In this document: positions 24,762-28,437 of the stretch, one piece after another
Layout: every line of letters begins with the position of its first letter
Numbering within the stretch: the first letter of the stretch is position 1
Assembly (NCBI GenBank): GCA_037388705.1
Contig: JARRJY010000047.1
Span: 1-28,437 of the forward strand
Direction of reading: 5' to 3'
DNA from: JARRJY01 sp037388705
GTDB taxonomy: Bacteria > Pseudomonadota > Gammaproteobacteria > UBA6429 > Thiohalophilaceae
DNA: 28,437 nt
The notes under the pieces: generated by a model
The model's database searches: none
Told to the model about the DNA's origin: nothing
Seen by the model: the letters and a program-made list of their open reading frames with translations, nothing else
Position numbers and translations under genes: made by a program

Positions 24762-25058
24762 ATGAATACAGTCAGGATGCGCACATTGCTCAATCAACAC
24801 CCCATGACGAGACGTATTGCCTGGGTGTTATTTGCGATTATATTTTATGTATGTGGTGAACGCTTCACTGTCTGGCTGGTGGAACCGGAAAACTTTCAGG
24901 GTGGACTCGAATGGCTGGGAGTCATTCTTTTCCCTGTGCTACTTGTCCTGTTTTTCATGTCTGGACGTTACCTGGGATGTGCCAGTGGTCACTGTCAATC
25001 AGGCCAATGTTCAAGTTCATCAAATGACAGTTACTACCAACGGCCGCCAGGTCTGTAA
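24762..25058 (+). CDS. Small membrane protein with cysteine-rich tail
   Basis: A 98-residue protein that I do not recognise. A basic N terminus (NQHPMTRR) precedes two hydrophobic segments, about residues 19-37 (IAWVLFAIIFYVCGERFTV) and 51-66 (WLGVILFPVLLVLFFM). The C-terminal tail holds CASGHCQSGQCSS, three cysteines with five- and three-residue gaps plus a histidine, then serines and a proline-rich end. The tail could bind a metal or form disulfides. It ends 43 bases before acs and probably shares its transcript. Coding is supported by a good upstream promoter and the clear membrane pattern, but the function is unknown. Confidence 0.6.
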   Translation: MNTVRMRTLLNQHPMTRRIAWVLFAIIFYVCGERFTVWLVEPENFQGGLEWLGVILFPVLLVLFFMSGRYLGCASGHCQSGQCSSSSNDSYYQRPPGL

Positions 25059-25101
25059 CAATAAAATTTAAATAAGACCAACAATAAACCGGGAGAATTC
25101 A

Positions 25102-27054
25102 ATGTCTGAAGAAAAAGTCTACCCTGTCCCTGCCGAATTTGCTGCTCAAGCCAATATCACCGAAGCGCAATACAAAGAAATGTATCAACGTTCAATTGAT
25201 GATCCTGAAGGTTTCTGGGCAGAACAGGCGGAAAAATTTGTGACCTGGTTTAAACCATGGGACAAAGTCACAGACTGGAGTTATGACGCGGATAATCTTT
25301 ACATTAAATGGTTTGAAGGTGGCAAACTTAATATTACGTATAACTGTATAGACCGTCACCTGGATACACGCGGTGACCAGGTAGCAATTATCTGGGAAGG
25401 TGATGATCCCAACGATGATAAAAATATTACTTTCAAAGAATTACATGAACAGGTTTCCAGGCTTGCCAATGTCTTAAAAAATCGTGGCGTCAAAAAAGGT
25501 GATCGGGTTTGTATCTATATGCCCATGATCCCGGAAGCCGGCTATGCCATGATGGCATGCGCACGTATTGGTGCAGTCCACTCGGTGGTGTTTGGTGGCT
25601 TTTCACCGGAATCACTAAAAGATCGTATTCTTGATTCAGATTGTCGTGTCGTTATTACTGCCGATGAAGGTGTTCGTGGCGGAAAAACAGTCCCTTTAAA
25701 AGCCAATACCGATAAAGCGGTGGAAGCTTGCCCAAATGTACACACGGTATTAACGGTTAAACGTACTGGTGGAGATATTAACTGGATCAATGATCGCGAC
25801 GTCTGGTATCACGAAGCCATGGCAGAAGCCTCAAGTGATTGTCCCCCGGAAGAAATGGATGCCGAAGACCCGTTATTTATACTGTACACCTCTGGTTCAA
25901 CCGGTAAACCCAAAGGTGTTATGCATACGACAGGGGGTTACCTGTTGTTTACCACCATGACTACCAAATATGTCTTTGATTTAAAAGATGATGATGTGTA
26001 CTGGTGTACCGCTGACGTGGGCTGGATTACCGGTCACAGTTACCTGCTCTATGGCCCACTAGCAAATGGTAATACCACTGTGTTCTTTGAAGGAGTACCC
26101 AATTACCCCGATGCTTCACGTTTCTGGGAGGTAGTTGATAAACACAAGATCACCATTTTCTATACGGCACCTACTGCAATCCGGGCCCTGATGCGTGAAG
26201 GTGATGCCCCGGTCAAGAAAACCTCGCGCAACAGTTTGCGTTTGTTAGGGACGGTTGGTGAACCCATTAATCCCGAAGCATGGGAGTGGTATCACAAAAT
26301 TGTTGGTGAAGAACGTTGCCCTATAGTGGATACCTGGTGGCAAACAGAAACGGGTGGCCACCTGTTAACACCGTTACCGGGTGCAACAGCCTTAAAACCG
26401 GGGTCCGCCACACGTCCATTCTTCGGTGTTAAACCGGGCATAATAGATACCGAAACCAACAAGCTGATTGAAGGTGACGGTGAAGCTTCCGGTGCACTGG
26501 TCATGCTGGCACCGTGGCCATCGCAAATGCGTACCGTGTACGGAGATCATCAACGTTTTGTTGACACTTACTTCAAGACCTACCCCGGTTATTACTTCTC
26601 GGGTGATGGTGCCCGCCGTGATAAAGACGGTTACTACTGGATCACAGGACGTATGGACGACGTGTTGAATGTATCCGGACACCGTATGGGTACCGCCGAA
26701 GTGGAATCTGCACTGGTATTGCATGATGATATTGCCGAAGCTGCCGTTGTCGGCTATCCCCACGATATTAAAGGACAGGGTATTTATGCCTATGTCACAC
26801 CTGTCGTTGGCGTTGAACCATCCGATGACCTGAAGAAAGAACTCATTGATCTGTGTCGTACCGAAATTGGCCCCATTGCCAAGCCAGATGTCATTCAATG
26901 GGCGCCTGGCTTACCCAAAACCCGCTCCGGTAAAATCATGCGCCGTATCCTGCGTAAAATAGCAGAGAATGATGTGGGTCACCTCGGTGATACATCAACC
27001 CTTGCTGATCCGGCCGTCGTTGAGGACCTGGTCGCAAACCGTGCTAATAAATAA
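25102..27054 (+). CDS. acs: Acetyl-coenzyme A synthetase
   Basis: Acs activates acetate with ATP and CoA to acetyl-CoA via acetyl-AMP. The 650-residue length matches the family. Motifs include YTSGSTGKPKGVMH (phosphate-binding loop), the acetate pocket and VDTWWQTETGG region, the adenylate-binding YFSGDGARRDKDGYYWITGR, and the C-terminal SGKIMRR whose Lys611 corresponds to the lysine regulated by reversible acetylation in E. coli and Salmonella Acs (Lys609). All catalytic features are intact. GGGAG six bases before the ATG marks the start. Upstream genes and the SSF symporter form a probable acetate-assimilation neighbourhood. A hairpin with a 15-base loop lies 9 bases beyond the stop. Confidence 0.97.
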   Translation: MSEEKVYPVPAEFAAQANITEAQYKEMYQRSIDDPEGFWAEQAEKFVTWFKPWDKVTDWSYDADNLYIKWFEGGKLNITYNCIDRHLDTRGDQVAIIWEGDDPNDDKNITFKELHEQVSRLANVLKNRGVKKGDRVCIYMPMIPEAGYAMMACARIGAVHSVVFGGFSPESLKDRILDSDCRVVITADEGVRGGKTVPLKANTDKAVEACPNVHTVLTVKRTGGDINWINDRDVWYHEAMAEASSDCPPEEMDAEDPLFILYTSGSTGKPKGVMHTTGGYLLFTTMTTKYVFDLKDDDVYWCTADVGWITGHSYLLYGPLANGNTTVFFEGVPNYPDASRFWEVVDKHKITIFYTAPTAIRALMREGDAPVKKTSRNSLRLLGTVGEPINPEAWEWYHKIVGEERCPIVDTWWQTETGGHLLTPLPGATALKPGSATRPFFGVKPGIIDTETNKLIEGDGEASGALVMLAPWPSQMRTVYGDHQRFVDTYFKTYPGYYFSGDGARRDKDGYYWITGRMDDVLNVSGHRMGTAEVESALVLHDDIAEAAVVGYPHDIKGQGIYAYVTPVVGVEPSDDLKKELIDLCRTEIGPIAKPDVIQWAPGLPKTRSGKIMRRILRKIAENDVGHLGDTSTLADPAVVEDLVANRANK

Positions 27055-27062
27055 CAGGCCAC

Positions 27063-27089
27063 CAGGGGCGTATTGCTAAGACTCCCCTG
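27063..27089 (+). terminator. Possible attenuating hairpin after acs
   Basis: CAGGGG at 27063-27068 pairs with CCCCTG at 27084-27089 across 15 bases, followed by TTTATC. The loop is long and the T-run short, so it may only partly end transcription before the next gene, whose ATG is at 27096. Confidence 0.35.
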
Positions 27090-27095
27090 TTTATC

Positions 27096-27479
27096 ATGTC
27101 GTTGAAAAAACTGCTCATATTTCTTTTGTTTTTATTCAGCATGCTGGTACATGCCCATGTACCCGCACCTTTCGATAAAGATACTGAATATATCTACAAA
27201 AAACCGAATGAAATTATCCTGTTATTTAATAAGGCTGTAAAAAACGGTGAGTTATACGTGTTTGACACGAAAATATCGCTGGAAATGATTACACCACAAA
27301 ATGTCCAGTATGTTTATGAACTCAAAAACTTAAAGCCACTAATTAAAATTTACTCACTTATTAACCGGCCAATCCCGGTACCCTATCATGATGGCTGCAT
27401 GGTCAACGGGGTAACGGCAACAATGACCATTGACGGACGCATTATCGAATCAGCTGCACATGTACAGATACCTGAATGA
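27096..27479 (+). CDS. Small exported protein of unknown function
   Basis: A 127-residue protein with a clear Sec-type signal peptide: a basic start (MSLKK), a leucine/phenylalanine core and likely cleavage after VHA (residues about 18-20). The mature part has beta-strand-like stretches (NEIILLFNKAVKNGELYVFD, MVNGVTATMTIDGRI), one cysteine and no motif I recognise. It is probably periplasmic. The beta-rich look recalls small Ig-like periplasmic domains, but I make no family call. The final TGA overlaps the ATG of the YheT gene (ATGA arrangement), so both are translated together. Confidence 0.7.
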   Translation: MSLKKLLIFLLFLFSMLVHAHVPAPFDKDTEYIYKKPNEIILLFNKAVKNGELYVFDTKISLEMITPQNVQYVYELKNLKPLIKIYSLINRPIPVPYHDGCMVNGVTATMTIDGRIIESAAHVQIPE

Positions 27480-28429
27480 TGGACAACTTCAAAGCCGCCT
27501 GGTGGTGTTCCAATCCTCATTGCCAAACCATCTTCCCGACTTTTTTCCGCAAACCTGTTCAGATCGAGCTAAACGAAGAGCGTCTTATCACAGCGGATAA
27601 CGACTTCCTGGATATTGCCTATCCTGATGATAACGATGGAGATCTCGTACTGGTATTTCATGGCCTGGAAGGATCATTGCAATCCCATTATTCAAGGGGC
27701 ATGTTAAAAGCACTCTATGATACAGGCTTGTACCCCGTCTTTATGCATTTTCGTGGTTGTAGTGGTGAGGCCAATAAAACCACACGACGCTATTATTCAG
27801 CAGAAACTTCCGACCCGACCTTTTTACTGGATACCTTTCAGCAACGATATCCTGAACGTAATATCTATGCCGTGGGCTTTTCGCTTGGTGGTAACATGCT
27901 GCTGAAATGGTTAAATGACCTAGGAGAACAAACCCCTATCCAAAAAGCCGTGGCTATCTCGGTACCTTTTGATTTATCAATTTGTGATAAACGTTTACAA
28001 CATGGGCTATCGCGAATTTACCTTAAACACTTACTGGACAGACTGCACGAAGGCATCAGGCTCAAATACGATGCTGGCTTATTCCCTCATAATTATAAAA
28101 AAGCGATGAACAGCAAAACCTTCTGGGAATTCGATGAATACGCCACTGCCCCACTGCATGGATTTGAAGGAGCCGATGATTATTATGCCAAATGTAGCAG
28201 CAAGTTTTATCTGGAAAATGTACATACGCCGACACTTATCATCCAGGCAAAAGATGATCCGTTTATAACCGCTGACGCTCTCCCCTCAAAGAATACGTTT
28301 TCATCCGCCATTACATTAGAACTTACCGATAAAGGTGGTCACGTGGGGTTTATTTCAGGGAACAATCCTTTCAATCCTGAATACTGGGCAGAACAACGGA
28401 CCGTTGAGTTTTTTAATAACAAAAACTAG
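27476..28429 (+). CDS. yheT: YheT-family alpha/beta hydrolase
   Basis: A 317-residue alpha/beta-hydrolase of the YheT type (related to AB-hydrolase domain protein ABHD1/3). The N terminus has the family phrase WWCSNPHCQTIFPTFFR. Residues FHGLEGSLQSHY form the oxyanion region and MHFRGCSGEANKT is the conserved loop before the nucleophile. The catalytic triad is Ser136 in GFSLGGN, aspartate 260 or 261 in AKDDPF, and His289 in GGHVGF. The bacterial substrate is unestablished; lipid esters are likely from eukaryotic relatives. A second ATG three bases downstream is equally possible. Only eight bases follow the stop before the window ends. Confidence 0.92.
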   Translation: MMDNFKAAWWCSNPHCQTIFPTFFRKPVQIELNEERLITADNDFLDIAYPDDNDGDLVLVFHGLEGSLQSHYSRGMLKALYDTGLYPVFMHFRGCSGEANKTTRRYYSAETSDPTFLLDTFQQRYPERNIYAVGFSLGGNMLLKWLNDLGEQTPIQKAVAISVPFDLSICDKRLQHGLSRIYLKHLLDRLHEGIRLKYDAGLFPHNYKKAMNSKTFWEFDEYATAPLHGFEGADDYYAKCSSKFYLENVHTPTLIIQAKDDPFITADALPSKNTFSSAITLELTDKGGHVGFISGNNPFNPEYWAEQRTVEFFNNKN

Positions 28430-28437
28430 TATAATTA

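Noticed and set aside
24817..25071. An 84-codon alternative frame overlapping the cysteine-tailed membrane protein
   Set aside because: It has no ribosome site or promoter and lacks the clear membrane pattern and upstream signals of the frame starting at 24762.
26392..26898. A 168-codon minus-strand frame within acs
   Set aside because: Opposite highly conserved acetyl-CoA synthetase motifs, no start signal and no recognisable domain.

Overview
The window is chromosomal housekeeping and accessory DNA of a moderately AT-rich gammaproteobacterium. The best taxonomic evidence is the smc-zipA-ligA gene order (ZipA is a gammaproteobacterial division protein), a DksA core very close to that of Escherichia coli, GluQ-RS, CysZ, YheT and DUF3579. 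I see no IS element, phage gene, CRISPR array, tRNA or rRNA. The species cannot be named from this sequence.

Layout. Positions 1-5220 (minus strand): smc, zipA and the 5' part of ligA, which is cut by the window edge. 5410-7785 (plus): queF, a ribulokinase-like FGGY kinase and a short CysZ, closely packed. 7786-8015: a regulatory-looking gap with six copies of a TACTTAG/TACTTAC-type heptamer, a long imperfect hairpin and a separate dyad. 8016-12696 (plus): a large hybrid sensor kinase overlapping a REC-HD-GYP response regulator, probably a c-di-GMP phosphodiesterase. 12718-14950 (minus): CbbY-like phosphatase, class I aminotransferase and a small zinc-ribbon membrane protein. 15208-17902: dksA with a long lysine/alanine repeat tail, a strong terminator, convergent DUF3579, nitroreductase and gluQ. 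17980-18423: an unrecognised gene.

18649-27054 (mostly plus) looks like a carbon-uptake and acetate-activation district. It holds a sodium:solute symporter, a small membrane protein, a membrane-anchored TPR protein, one opposing unknown gene, a cNMP-binding/CBS/DUF294 nucleotidyltransferase-like protein, an overlapping DEDDh exonuclease, a small cysteine-tailed membrane protein and acetyl-CoA synthetase. The window ends with a small exported protein and a YheT-type hydrolase whose reading frames overlap.

How the genes may work together. The symporter could import a small carboxylate that Acs activates; the DUF294 and exonuclease pair between them is the part whose role is least explained. 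The kinase and HD-GYP regulator form a self-contained signalling pair. Nothing here is a clearly novel named system. The strongest leads are the histone-H1-like tail on DksA, the DUF294/exonuclease unit beside acetate genes, the N-terminal HPt plus pseudo-receiver layout of the kinase, and the heptamer cluster upstream of that kinase.
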